Source: a candidate division LCP-89 bacterium B3_LCP
GTDB taxonomy: Bacteria; Electryoneota; B3-LCP
DNA: 64,000 nt
NCBI GenBank assembly: GCA_005223185.1
Contig: NJBN01000001.1
Span: 124,001-188,000 of the forward strand
Direction: 5' to 3'
Part shown: positions 16,401 through 24,469 of the stretch, piece by piece
Numbering within the stretch: position 1 is the first letter of the stretch
How the letters are laid out: every line of letters begins with the position of its first letter
Made by a program: the position numbers and the translations under genes
The notes under the pieces: model-generated
Told to the model about the DNA's origin: nothing
What the model saw: only the letters and a program-made list of their open reading frames with translations
Databases searched by the model: none

Positions 16401-18148
16401 TAGCGCTCTGCGAAGAGATGAACAGCCTGGCGAAAGATGAGATGTTTGAAGGTTTGTACACAGTTGGTAAGGTAGAAGAGGAACTTTCCTTAGCATTTTC
16501 AGAGCAGGCGCTTCCCGATAAGGGGCGTGCTGAAGAGGGGATCTTAACCAGAGAGACTGCCAACCAGGACGCGATCGAAATATCAGGACGTGCCATAGAA
16601 GCATTTATCAAAGCTGCAGAAGATATCGATCTGGCGATAGTGGTGTTGAAAACTAAAAAAGCTGAATTAGAAGAGCATAAATCTGGGTTATCTACCTGGG
16701 TATCAGCTGCCCAGAAAGCGGATTCGATACCACAACCGACGCTCCCCGATTCAACGGCGATGCTGGCATCTATCGACCGCAGTTTAGAAGGAATACTCTC
16801 AGCCACTGAAGGCGGATCGGATTGGGGGCGAAGAGCGCGTGAAAAGGTGGCGGAATTAGCTACGCGAAATGCCGAGATCAAGTTCTCAACAGTCAGGGCA
16901 TTCTTAGACCTTCCTGATGTAGGAAAGACGGAAGATTTGCGCATGCTTTACCGGTCCGGCGTGTTGTCTGAATTTGCATCTCCGCGCGGTGCAGGCGTAA
17001 TTCAACTCTATCGTGATGCCGTGAATTATTCAGTTTACAGCGAAAATGCGGGTGAATGGACAACGAAAGCAATTGATGGTGTTGGGCAGGTTTTCGAGGT
17101 ACTTAATGCAGAGTATAGCGCTCTTAATGAACGTGCTCTAAATGCCTATTCACAAAATTACATAACTTATCAGGATTTATTAGGACAGGGTGAAGGCGCT
17201 ACCACTTCTAAAGGATTGGAAGCGGCTGATATAGCGGAACGGTTGGTGTTGTATTCTGATTATTCCTATGAATTTGCCATAGGTGCGTTGACAACTCAAG
17301 ACAAGCAGCTTTTAGTGGCTTCAGAAGGCGAGGAAATTCCCGCAGAGATAATTTCTCGCTATACAGCGGCAGCAATAGAAGAGATGTTTCTGACCAACGA
17401 ACGGTATTTGGGTTTGGTTGCCGAAGCTGTTGAATCAAAGATTGCCGCTGAAGAGCTGGAGGAAGAATCTGTATTGTGGGAAGATGCAGTGATGACTTTT
17501 GAAGACTGCGCTTATAATTTCGGAGAACATCAGGGAGAGCTGCTTAACTTAGCGATGGAATTTAATCAGATACACGGTAATGACCGTACCATGGCATTAC
17601 GGATCGGCTGGGCTCTGGTAGATCTTGACCGGGAAGCGAATTTGTCACTGCTTGCTGATTACGGCACTGAGATGTGGATTAAATCGGACGCGGAATTTGT
17701 GGTCAATCAGGAGTTCACACTGGGATGGGAGGCATTGGAATTTGATACAGACGGTTGGAGTTCACCATTGACCACTACTTATGTTGGTGAAGCCGATAGC
17801 GAGCTTGAAGGCTGTGATTTCTTATGGGCGGCGACAGAATATGACAGCTTAGTGTGCGACAGCCTCTATTTGCGCAGGGATTTTGAAGTAGAGAATGAAC
17901 CAGTCGCCGGTGATCTATGGATCAGTGTGGATGGTGGTTATGCATTGCTGATAAATGGTGAATACGTCGGTGCAGCGGAGACCGGTGAAGGTTGGAGTGA
18001 AATAGCGCATTATGACGTTTCTCAGGTGCTGGTAAAGGGACCGAATGCCGTGACAGTTATGGCAGTTGATCCTGATTCAACGAGCGGTGGGGTTGCATTA
18101 TCTTTACGCTACAAGGTACTTCCCACAAAACCGTCAGGAGGACCTTGA
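13463..18148 (+). CDS. Very large periplasmic TPR-repeat protein
   Basis: 1561 aa. The N-terminus has a basic start, a hydrophobic helix at about 15-35 and an S-A-A-G cleavage-like site. Many TPR/Sel1-like helical pairs run from about 190 to 970 (Y-P-E-S-G-L-A-D-K-A-L-Y-N-V-G-Y is typical; D-A-L-Y-N-I-A-Y also occurs). A mainly helical region follows to about 1400, and the C-terminal 130 residues look like a beta-rich carbohydrate-binding type domain (D-L-W-I-S-V-D-G-G-Y-A-L-L-I-N-G-E). The start overlaps the end of the previous gene, indicating translational coupling. It may bridge the inner-membrane motor to the outer membrane or peptidoglycan, like AgmU/GltD. TPR content is clear; the exact role is inferred. 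Confidence 0.78.
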   Translation: MRQNKQVRLERKKTSYFLYLLLAAGMLVMLMLIPSSKVSAAGDSGTTDDLLRQWHKFKSECADTGRVAEFMQEGERIIKRLQELEDLRRSSKQAAGENFYQRIAKLQERFKYLLFQIEMARLSVLPPQEIEIMQARYLNERDNLLKDIKALEDSIIVRGELFLESYKQQIALKHQQSKQEMIVDFIYRLAEIYYGRAEEDFYATNDVKIFKPALEKYQRIIDEFPASEYVDDALYNIAYVKNSSQLPDDQVEAITLYKTLIEKYQNSPFVAESYWRVAEHYFYQRPPQTHEAIANYSQLLEYPQTSWYARSLYKIGWCHFLDGDYPSAIEHFTLTVESSLDQATEPADVIFASMKDEATQYISVCFAQDQSEWEGSGVDAALTFVTANSLRRETYGKRIIEYLGDIYQYQVGNYPLAIEAYEAYLDLYPYDSKSPWVQERIINCYAINLRDFGQAYNEKDRLFATYRAGTDWDQANPDEQLRADADVIIEKYYFQNINESIGRALDTQDNVLLTSSVGMSRNYLEAFPQGPNAYTVNYNLAIILDQHLTNNNSAYTEYLKVAQTYPDDKHRKEAAVNAVVVAQRMVSAEGEKPIEELQGAELSEAEVKYVGAVDNYLDLFPGGEEAELFLLNAGSVYYNHGDYANSRIYYDRLLTDFPEGERRADAYRYVMNGYFSEGEYGDAERIAKEIQIAGFDSSLVATAKTRQAESVFLSAQGLKSGGDVLAAAEEYKRAALETPGYGQADKALFESGLAYQQADAYSEANEVYLLLVENYPESGLADKALYNVGYNCQSEMNDQQTAARTFEKLSSQYPESKLAQDALRNASINYVEAEDWTSAIRVNRTYVSVYPAAADASVYLFDNAGLFLKMGDEESAGAVYDAYANKYPNDPRAVRARWERGQYLKDQGNTAEALGQFTLGIETHRSLVASGGEGEETYASRCLSEVINSEFEVYQAIEFSPASAIERQKELKLAKRENLLALCEEMNSLAKDEMFEGLYTVGKVEEELSLAFSEQALPDKGRAEEGILTRETANQDAIEISGRAIEAFIKAAEDIDLAIVVLKTKKAELEEHKSGLSTWVSAAQKADSIPQPTLPDSTAMLASIDRSLEGILSATEGGSDWGRRAREKVAELATRNAEIKFSTVRAFLDLPDVGKTEDLRMLYRSGVLSEFASPRGAGVIQLYRDAVNYSVYSENAGEWTTKAIDGVGQVFEVLNAEYSALNERALNAYSQNYITYQDLLGQGEGATTSKGLEAADIAERLVLYSDYSYEFAIGALTTQDKQLLVASEGEEIPAEIISRYTAAAIEEMFLTNERYLGLVAEAVESKIAAEELEEESVLWEDAVMTFEDCAYNFGEHQGELLNLAMEFNQIHGNDRTMALRIGWALVDLDREANLSLLADYGTEMWIKSDAEFVVNQEFTLGWEALEFDTDGWSSPLTTTYVGEADSELEGCDFLWAATEYDSLVCDSLYLRRDFEVENEPVAGDLWISVDGGYALLINGEYVGAAETGEGWSEIAHYDVSQVLVKGPNAVTVMAVDPDSTSGGVALSLRYKVLPTKPSGGP

Positions 18149-18151
18149 TAC

Positions 18152-18550
18152 ATGTTCATACCTATGAAAAACTTGACAGATTGCAAATATTCCTGGTATT
18201 TAGTCTTAATTGCGGTTCTTTGCCTAACTGCCTATCCAGCTTTTGCTCAAGAAGCGGTGGATAATCAGGAGGTAACAGAACCGGTACCGCTGGAAGATTC
18301 AGCCGATTACTGGGACTGGGAAGAGGGAGAATTAATCGAGCTGGATGCGGTGCAAATCGAAGGTGAAATTGCTCAGCCCAATGTGACTATTACAGTCTCC
18401 CGTCAAGAACCGATGTTCCGTCAGATCGGTCTTGAGCGAACTCCGGTGGAGGGATTGATAGATCTGGACATCAGGGAGCAAGGTATTAAGGCTTTGGAAG
18501 TAGTTAGAATTGAGAACTGGGGCGAGATACTTGACCGTCCCCGTGAGTAG
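18152..18550 (+). CDS. Small exported protein of the TPR-TolQRA operon
   Basis: 132 aa. A signal peptide (hydrophobic 16-30, cut after A-F-A) precedes an acidic domain. AGGAGG lies ten bases upstream of the ATG at 18152; a second ATG at 18164 is possible. The mature part has many Glu/Asp and a strand-rich middle (V-Q-I-E-G-E-I, then V-T-I-T-V). It is not recognised. Small periplasmic proteins at this position between TPR proteins and the TolQ-like channel are a feature of such operons, so it may be an accessory subunit of the periplasmic complex. Confidence 0.7.
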   Translation: MFIPMKNLTDCKYSWYLVLIAVLCLTAYPAFAQEAVDNQEVTEPVPLEDSADYWDWEEGELIELDAVQIEGEIAQPNVTITVSRQEPMFRQIGLERTPVEGLIDLDIREQGIKALEVVRIENWGEILDRPRE

Positions 18551-18576
18551 TACGAACATCTGAAAAGGGAACCGGA

Positions 18577-18948
18577 ATGCACAAACTGGCGCGTTACGAG
18601 GTCGATAAGCGGAAACAGAAGCTGATCGATTACCTGGAAGATGAAGAGCTGTTTGAGGAGATACTTGACACCTTCAAGCCTCGCGAACTGGTTGAAATAC
18701 AGGTAATATTCTGGAATTATGTAATTGATTACTCCTACGTAACCGGTGAGAACTTTTCTCGTCATAACATTACTGAGCGCATGGAGTCAACAGCGAATTA
18801 TCAATACCGAGTAGGCTGTAACGAACGTATCGACTACTGTCGGGGAAACATCTGTATAAACACACATCCGAACTGTGCCGGGGATAAATTGAAAGCACAG
18901 ATAATAACTTTGCGCGAAATATTACTTGAACTAAAAAAATCGCAATAA
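18577..18948 (+). CDS. Hypothetical Cys-containing protein of the TPR-TolQRA operon
   Basis: 123 aa, no signal peptide, strongly charged N-terminus. Four Cys in the second half (C-x6-C-x4-C-x6-C, with a His in the last gap) could bind zinc or an iron-sulfur cluster. It is not recognised. It is in the same direction as its neighbours, 26 bases after one gene and 13 bases before the TolQ-like gene, so it is probably cotranscribed. A cytoplasmic partner of the motor complex is possible. Confidence 0.65.
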   Translation: MHKLARYEVDKRKQKLIDYLEDEELFEEILDTFKPRELVEIQVIFWNYVIDYSYVTGENFSRHNITERMESTANYQYRVGCNERIDYCRGNICINTHPNCAGDKLKAQIITLREILLELKKSQ

Positions 18949-18961
18949 TGAGGGTCCTACG

Positions 18962-19603
18962 ATGCAAGAGTTCTTTCACTCGTTCAACCCGGAAGTAAGC
19001 GGCTACATCTTCATGTGGGTCATCCTGATCATGTTTGTAGTCATGATAGCCATTGCATTAGAACGGGCATTTTATATCATAGTTCGTTCCAACGTCAATG
19101 CGCCGCGTTTCATGGCTGAAATCCGCAAACTGGTGATCAACGGTGATTTCAAGAAGGCTATGAATTTGAGTAAAGCCGCAGGGTCAAAGGCATTACCAGA
19201 AGTCACACTTGCCGCATTAGCGGAAGCTGACAAGAAGGAATTTGTCGATTACCGGGCAATTCAGAATGCTGTGGATGAGGCGACTCTGGAGATTATTCCC
19301 AAGCTGACAACGCGAACCGGCTACCTGGCTATGATTGCTAACATAGCCACATTGACGGGTCTTTTAGGAACGATCTTCGGTCTCATCAAGGCGTTTACCG
19401 CCGTGTCAATGGCTGGCGCTGAAGCATCCACTAACCTGGCGGCTGGTATTTCGATCGCCATGATCACCACATACTTCGGGTTGCTTACGGCAATACCATC
19501 AATTGTCGTCTATACGGTGATCAACACCAAAACAACCAAAATCATCGACGATATCGATGAACATTCGGTGAAATTGATTCACCTCCTGACCGGGAGCAAA
19601 TAA
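18962..19603 (+). CDS. MotA/TolQ/ExbB proton channel family protein
   Basis: 213 aa. It has the family layout: an N-terminal membrane helix (about 14-36), a cytoplasmic helical stretch, then two membrane helices (about 118-145 and 158-182). The conserved T-L-T-G-L-L-G-T-I-F-G-L-I-K-A-F lies in the second. In Tol, Ton and Agl systems this subunit forms a pentamer that carries protons with ExbD-type partners. GAGG precedes the ATG. The two ExbD-type genes and a TonB-like gene follow immediately, so it probably powers force transfer to the periplasmic TPR proteins. Confidence 0.92.
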   Translation: MQEFFHSFNPEVSGYIFMWVILIMFVVMIAIALERAFYIIVRSNVNAPRFMAEIRKLVINGDFKKAMNLSKAAGSKALPEVTLAALAEADKKEFVDYRAIQNAVDEATLEIIPKLTTRTGYLAMIANIATLTGLLGTIFGLIKAFTAVSMAGAEASTNLAAGISIAMITTYFGLLTAIPSIVVYTVINTKTTKIIDDIDEHSVKLIHLLTGSK

Positions 19604-19604
19604 G

Positions 19605-20207
19605 ATGGCGTTTCGACCGTCGCTGAAAAAAAAGCGTCAGTTTGAGGAGGCAGAGGCAAACGTCACTCCGGTGATGAACCTGATGTGCGTCCTGATCCCG
19701 ATGTTGCTGACAACTGCGAAATTTGTGGATTTGGCATTACTGGAATACAACCCGCCGGTGCTTCAGGAAACGGATGCATCCGTAGATGATAACCGGGGTG
19801 AAGGTGGTGTCTCCACAGAATTGTTGGAACTGCGCGTGAACGTTGCTTATGACGGCCTTGAGGTATCCATCTTCAATGTAATTGAAGGAGAAAACTTCAC
19901 GATCATACCCTTGGATTATGACGGTGCGTATGATTTCAGGGTGTTTCGCGACAGGCTGGTGGAGATTAAAGAGCGGATTGTCGGTCCGGCGATTTCAGAG
20001 TCAGAACTGCTGAATGATGAGACAGGAAAACTGGAAATAGTCAACGTTTATAAGTACACAGACGCAGAACAGATCCGCATCTCTGCTGAGGGTGATGTTC
20101 CACTGCAGACTATCATACAGGTGTTGGATTACAGTCGTGAATACAAGAATTTAGACGGTTATTTCCAACCTCTGTTTCCATCACCAGCATTGGGACAGTT
20201 CCAATAA
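19605..20207 (+). CDS. ExbD/TolR family protein lacking the proton-carrying Asp
   Basis: 200 aa. A basic N-terminus precedes a single membrane helix (about 20-42) and a periplasmic ExbD-like domain containing an extended insert. Where ExbD/TolR proteins normally have the essential membrane Asp, this one has Asn25 (T-P-V-M-N-L-M-C-V-L). Its paralogue encoded next has Asp26 at the aligned place. It starts one base after the stop of the TolQ-like gene. It resembles the AglS/AglQ pairing of Myxococcus, where two TolR-like subunits act with one TolQ-like subunit, and probably acts as a structural partner rather than a proton carrier. Confidence 0.85.
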   Translation: MAFRPSLKKKRQFEEAEANVTPVMNLMCVLIPMLLTTAKFVDLALLEYNPPVLQETDASVDDNRGEGGVSTELLELRVNVAYDGLEVSIFNVIEGENFTIIPLDYDGAYDFRVFRDRLVEIKERIVGPAISESELLNDETGKLEIVNVYKYTDAEQIRISAEGDVPLQTIIQVLDYSREYKNLDGYFQPLFPSPALGQFQ

Positions 20208-20222
20208 ACGCTTGAGGTATCC

Positions 20223-20726
20223 ATGGCATTCCCACCATCAAAAGGTAAAAAACATCTATGCCGAGGTGATTTGAAGCTACGCATAACGTCGCTCATGGAC
20301 GTTATGACGTTAGTGCTTCTCTTCCTGCTGAAAACCTATTCCGTTTCCGGCCCTTTGATGAAACCGGCTGAGGGCGTTGAACTTCCAAGTTCAACGGTTA
20401 CTCAGGAACCAGTTAAGGTATTGGGTTTGATTATCACACCTGATGGTCTGTTCGAGGATGCTGCTGCAGGGGAGCGGCGGATGATCGAAGGGATTGATGT
20501 ACTCAATGATGACACCGTGCTCCAGTTGACCAATCTATCGACATATCTGAGTAATGTTCAGGAAAGGAATCGCTATTTAGGGCGAGAGGAGAAGCGCGTC
20601 CTCACCATACAGGGTGACAAATCGATTCCTTATCGCTGGGTTCTCAAGGTGATAGACACATGCTCCGGAGCAGGGTTCGAAAAGATAGACTTCGTAGTTT
20701 ACAAGGAATCCAAGTATCGAGGTTGA
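20223..20726 (+). CDS. ExbD/TolR family protein with conserved Asp
   Basis: 167 aa. A short cytoplasmic N-terminus precedes one membrane helix (about 19-43) with the typical S-L-M-D-V-M-T-L-V sequence. Asp26 is the predicted proton-binding residue. The periplasmic part ends with the ExbD-like I-Q-G-D-K-S-I-P-Y-R-W-V strand-helix unit. GAGG lies upstream of the ATG. With the two preceding genes it would form the motor. Confidence 0.88.
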   Translation: MAFPPSKGKKHLCRGDLKLRITSLMDVMTLVLLFLLKTYSVSGPLMKPAEGVELPSSTVTQEPVKVLGLIITPDGLFEDAAAGERRMIEGIDVLNDDTVLQLTNLSTYLSNVQERNRYLGREEKRVLTIQGDKSIPYRWVLKVIDTCSGAGFEKIDFVVYKESKYRG

Positions 20727-20727
20727 T

Positions 20728-21720
20728 GTGACCGGCTATACAACCTTCCCGAAGGAGTTCCAGAGGAGCTTGTTCGGCGAAATTGACAAATCATTTCTGG
20801 TTATTTTCTTAATAACTCTGGTAGTTCACGTATCCATTATCGGTTATTTGCAGGGAGTTGAATGGGCGCAGATGACTGAGGAGGAGGTGGGACGCTACCT
20901 GGAGGCTATCTACAGGGTTTCACCGGCTACGATAGAACGGGAAACTCGGATGGGTCCCACAGTAACCACCACAGGAGCTGAGGAGGAGGTCGCCGAAATT
21001 GTCGAAGAGGAAGTTCCGGTGGAACCTGAAGCTCCGACCAAGACTGCCAAGCGGCGAGGGTCGAGAGCAGAGCTTGCTCAAGCCAAAGCTTCACTGAGGG
21101 AATCTGCTCGCAACGTAGGTATCTTCCGTTTAGCTGGCGCTTCAGGAGGCCGCGCAGGAGCTACCGGTTCCGGTGTGGCTCGCGGTCTGAAGACTGGCGG
21201 CGGTTTAGGTGGCGTGGAGATGGGCAAAATAGCCGGAATAGCTACAGGCTCTGATGCTGATAAGGTGGAGAAAGCTCGAGGCGGGCAGCGCATCACAGAG
21301 GGTACAGGCGGCATTGACGTCACCCAATTGACAGAAGCCCAGATAGATGAACTCTTAGCTGCATCGACTGTTGAGATAGCTGCGCTTCCGGAAGTTGAAG
21401 GATTGGCGGCAAAGAACGTCAATCGTTCCGGTTCCTCCATCAGAACCATAGCCGATAACAACCAGCACCTTGTTAAGGCGTGCTATAATCGTTATAAACG
21501 CAAGGACATAAATCTTAAAGGTAAGGTTATTGTCGAATGGAGTATTCTGCCCAGCGGAAAGGTGGACAAAGTCAGGATCGTTTCATCGGAATGGACAAAG
21601 GCGAATTTAGGACGCCGCGTGGAAAAATGTCTGAAGGATGTGGTCATCACCTGGTTATTTGATCCGATTCCGGCTGAAGCCGGAAAGGTGCGAGCCAGGC
21701 AGACTTACATCTTCGATTGA
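20728..21720 (+). CDS. AgmX/PglI C-terminal domain (TonB-like) protein
   Basis: 330 aa from a GTG that directly follows the stop of the previous gene, with GAGG five bases upstream. A membrane helix at about 22-42 is followed by a Pro/Glu/Val-rich stretch, a long Gly/Ala/Ser-rich linker, and a C-terminal TonB-like domain (about 240-330) with the AgmX/PglI features: N-Q-H-L-V-K-A-C-Y-N-R-Y, then G-K-V-I-V-E-W-S-I and two Cys that may pair. In myxobacteria such a protein (AgmX/GltJ) links the motor to the cell surface. It is the last gene before a strong terminator. Confidence 0.85.
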   Translation: MTGYTTFPKEFQRSLFGEIDKSFLVIFLITLVVHVSIIGYLQGVEWAQMTEEEVGRYLEAIYRVSPATIERETRMGPTVTTTGAEEEVAEIVEEEVPVEPEAPTKTAKRRGSRAELAQAKASLRESARNVGIFRLAGASGGRAGATGSGVARGLKTGGGLGGVEMGKIAGIATGSDADKVEKARGGQRITEGTGGIDVTQLTEAQIDELLAASTVEIAALPEVEGLAAKNVNRSGSSIRTIADNNQHLVKACYNRYKRKDINLKGKVIVEWSILPSGKVDKVRIVSSEWTKANLGRRVEKCLKDVVITWLFDPIPAEAGKVRARQTYIFD

Positions 21721-21743
21721 CCTTAATTATTGCATGAAAATAG

Positions 21744-21773
21744 AAAAGCAGGGCTGACGTCCTGCTTTTTTTT
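21744..21773 (+). terminator. Rho-independent terminator of the TPR-TolQRA operon
   Basis: AAAAGCAGG (21744-21752), loop GCTGACGT, CCTGCTTTT (21761-21769), with the T run continuing to 21773. On the other strand the tail is less T-rich, so it may only partly serve the converging minus-strand genes. Confidence 0.88.
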
Positions 21774-21792
21774 GTGTCGTTATATGGGTTTG

Positions 21793-22959
21793 TCAGTTCT
21801 GTTCAGATGAGTAACTTTCGACATAGCCAAGGTATTTACCAAGTGTATCTGCGATGATGCTGTGACCCAATTTGTTTGGATGAGCATCAATGCTTGGCGG
21901 ATATATCACAGTGGAGTCAATGGCGGCTTGAAATACGGGAAGGAGATCAATGAAATTAATATGATGTACATCGAAGTGGTTCTTCACCTGAGAATTGATG
22001 GCAGCTTCGTTCGAGATGATATATTTTATGGTGCGTGCATGTTTTAGTTCCGGTCTTTTTAATAGATGGTGTGTAAATACACTCTCTTTGGTAGGAATTA
22101 GTAGAACGATGAATCCGATGTTCTTATCGATGCAGAGCTGGTTCATTTCTTGGAACATTTGAAGACTTATACGTAAACCCTCAGAAATTGCCGGGACACT
22201 TTGGTCAATAAATTGAATCTGCCAGGGGGGTGCAAAAGCGGTTTTAATGCCGCTTTTGGGATTCTTTAGAACGGTTATCTCATCTGCTTCACCTAACAAG
22301 GATTTTACAGTTGCATAAATGGTGTTTGTCAGTAACTCGCGAAGTAAACGGTACAGGATACTGCGATTTAATAGCAGTTTTCTAATCTCAACCAAAAAAG
22401 CGGACCGACCGACGTTGAGATCGGGATATGACCAGATGCTGTCCTGGTAAAATTCTTCGCTAAGGAGATGATTCCAGTACTCATATTTCGATGCCATAAG
22501 GAAGGCATCCTGCAGATCATTACCATAGTAGAAACCTGCCACGACAGTTGACGGATTCAGTGTAAAGGCTTTTTCTTTCAGGAGGTGGAAGTACTGTATG
22601 GGACCGTAACCTCCAAGTCCTAAGTTATATACTCTTTCCTGCAGCAACTTCTCCAGTAATACAGGCCAGGTGTTATCCTTAAGGACATTGGCGCCGTAGG
22701 TTTGCGAATCACCTATTGTGACGATGTCAACGCTATCGGGTACCGATTCATTGCGATAACCCCAGTCATCATGTCCTGCTGAAAACGGCTCGATACGCCA
22801 CCTGATCACATCGTCCGCGATGAGTTTTGGTTCCAGGTAATCCACTGGATTAAGAAAAGCCTGCAGGATAAGTTCACCTATCAGAAGACAGATCAACAGT
22901 GATGCGATCAGGAGAAGGCTGTTTAGAGCGTATTTTCTTAGCTTGAGGGGAAAATTCAT
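21793..22959 (-). CDS. Membrane-anchored SGNH/GDSL-type hydrolase, copy 1
   Basis: 388 aa from the ATG at 22959; a GTG at 22977 would add six residues. One membrane helix (about 12-35) anchors it. The SGNH fold shows the nucleophile motif I-G-D-S-Q-T-Y-G (Ser85), the N-L-G-L-G-G-Y-G oxyanion block and a C-terminal D-A-H-P-N (Asp358/His360) pair. Such proteins act as acyl-transferases or esterases on extracellular sugars or cell-wall polymers. It is a tandem paralogue of the next gene upstream and ends an operon-like row. Substrate unknown. Confidence 0.82.
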   Translation of the reverse strand: MNFPLKLRKYALNSLLLIASLLICLLIGELILQAFLNPVDYLEPKLIADDVIRWRIEPFSAGHDDWGYRNESVPDSVDIVTIGDSQTYGANVLKDNTWPVLLEKLLQERVYNLGLGGYGPIQYFHLLKEKAFTLNPSTVVAGFYYGNDLQDAFLMASKYEYWNHLLSEEFYQDSIWSYPDLNVGRSAFLVEIRKLLLNRSILYRLLRELLTNTIYATVKSLLGEADEITVLKNPKSGIKTAFAPPWQIQFIDQSVPAISEGLRISLQMFQEMNQLCIDKNIGFIVLLIPTKESVFTHHLLKRPELKHARTIKYIISNEAAINSQVKNHFDVHHINFIDLLPVFQAAIDSTVIYPPSIDAHPNKLGHSIIADTLGKYLGYVESYSSEQN

Positions 22960-23001
22960 GGACAGGTATGAATACACTGTGGTTGTTTTATCAGGATCAA
23001 C

Positions 23002-24162
23002 TCATCGTTGAGCTAAATGGTCATGTATCGTTCTGGCAATGACTTCATAACCATTCCTGTTTGGATGACCATCGCTGTTTGAGGGATAGATGCGTTTCTT
23101 GCCAATAGTCTTTTGAAGTGGTTCTAAGAGGTCAACGAAATCTATGCTATTCTGAATGAAGTATTTCTTAATAATTTTATTTATGGAGCGCTCATTGAGA
23201 ATTAATTTGTCAACCACTTCAGACTGTTTAAATTTTTTGTTATTAAAGATATAGTCGGTGTACACGCTCTCTTTCGTTGGTATCAGTGCAACGACGAGAG
23301 ATATTTTCCATTCAGTACAAAACTCGTTCATCCTGGTGAATAGATCAAGGCTTATTCTCAACCCTTCAGTTGTGCGGTAATCGTCAAGGTTTAACACGGC
23401 TAATCTCTTCGCAGGTGTGAATGCTGTGTGAATGATGCTGTTGGGATCGTCGAGCATGACTATGTCTTGTCCACTCTTACGAAACAATTTCATCTCTAAA
23501 TATCTAAGCTTTTCTGCCATGGTAAAAGTGAATAATCTGTAGAGTATGCTTTTGTTTGCCAACCATTTTCGAACTGGCGCTAAGAATACAGATTGACCGT
23601 CGGTCATGGAGTCATCTGGTTTAAAGTCTTTCCCGATATACTCCGGATCGGCTAAATGTGCCCAATATTCATAATTGTAAACCATTGAATAAGCCTCGCG
23701 GATGTCGTTGCCGTAGTACAGTCCTACTACTATTGTAGATGGGTTTAGTGTAACCGCTAAATTTTCCAGGAGATATGAATATTGTACCGGACCGTAACCG
23801 CCTAATGCCAAATTATATACATTCTTATTAGTTATTCTCTGGAGAAATGCTGGCCACGAGTTATGGGCTGAGGCATTACTTCCGAAGGTTTGCGAATCTC
23901 CCAGGGTGACGATATCGGCGCTATCTGGTACAGACTCATTGCGGTAGCCCCAGGCATCATATCCTGCCGAATATGGTTCAATATGCCATTTTATCACCTC
24001 ATCTTGAATGAGTCTTGGCGCGAGGTAATCCACTGGATTGAGAAAAATCCTGATGAAGAACTCTCCCAATATTATGCAGATTAACAGGGAAACTAACAGG
24101 AGTAAGCTGTTTATGGCGATTTTTTTCAATTTGGCAGGTTTTGTGAAGAAACGAGCGCTCAA
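23002..24162 (-). CDS. Membrane-anchored SGNH/GDSL-type hydrolase, copy 2
   Basis: 386 aa, apparently from a TTG start with no clear ribosome site. It shares membrane anchor, G-D-S-Q-T-F-G nucleophile, N-L-A-L-G-G-Y-G block and D-G-H-P-N end with copy 1, which begins 43 bases further on. The two diverge in the middle, so the duplication is not recent. Both copies start their mature part with the same I-x-P-Y/F-S-A-G-H/Y-D-x-W-G-Y-R-N-E-S pattern. They may act together on an envelope polymer. Confidence 0.82.
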   Translation of the reverse strand: MSARFFTKPAKLKKIAINSLLLLVSLLICIILGEFFIRIFLNPVDYLAPRLIQDEVIKWHIEPYSAGYDAWGYRNESVPDSADIVTLGDSQTFGSNASAHNSWPAFLQRITNKNVYNLALGGYGPVQYSYLLENLAVTLNPSTIVVGLYYGNDIREAYSMVYNYEYWAHLADPEYIGKDFKPDDSMTDGQSVFLAPVRKWLANKSILYRLFTFTMAEKLRYLEMKLFRKSGQDIVMLDDPNSIIHTAFTPAKRLAVLNLDDYRTTEGLRISLDLFTRMNEFCTEWKISLVVALIPTKESVYTDYIFNNKKFKQSEVVDKLILNERSINKIIKKYFIQNSIDFVDLLEPLQKTIGKKRIYPSNSDGHPNRNGYEVIARTIHDHLAQR

Positions 24163-24187
24163 TTAATCGAATAATTAAATTCAGGTA

Positions 24188-24469
24188 TCATTTCAGCTTT
24201 CCCTCCCGTTTCAGGGACACCCAGCCATCTTTACCTATGATGATATGGTCGAAGATTTTGATACCCATAACTTTACCAGCTTCAATCAGTAGATTGGTGA
24301 TAGTCAGGTCATCTTCTGAGGTGTCCGGGTCACCGGAAGGGTAGTTGTGTGCCAGGATAACGGCTGCTGCTGAAAATTCCACTGCCAGTAGTTCGTGGTT
24401 CTTTAGCACAGCAGGACCATGGACTATAAGTTTCTCGCGCGGTTTGAATTCATTCCAGTTTTATGTCAT
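24188..24469 (-). pseudogene. radC: radC pseudogene (internal deletion and early stop)
   Basis: The frame has an ATG (24467-24469) that overlaps the metG stop, then one codon, then TAA (24461-24463). It resumes with residues matching the RadC N-terminus (W-N-E-F-K-P-R-E-K-L, L-K-N-H-E-L-L-A) and jumps directly to the RadC JAB-domain core (A-A-V-I-L-A-H-N-Y-P-S-G-D, D-H-I-I-I-G). About 130 residues of a usual 220-residue RadC are missing. The JAB motif also reads H-N-Y instead of H-N-H, losing a metal ligand. A GTG at 24407-24409 could make a 73-aa product, but it would lack most of the fold. The ATGA overlap shows radC was once cotranslated after metG. Confidence 0.75.

Noticed and set aside
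16324-16944. Long open frame on the minus strand (206 codons) inside the TPR gene
   Set aside because: It is a shadow of the TPR protein, with low-complexity Ser-rich content and no ribosome site. Similar shadows at 15354-15911 and 42018-42602 were discarded for the same reason.
21793-24162. The two SGNH genes as a recent duplication or mobile insertion
   Set aside because: They share motifs and layout, but sequence between motifs has diverged widely and no insertion-sequence ends or target duplications are visible.
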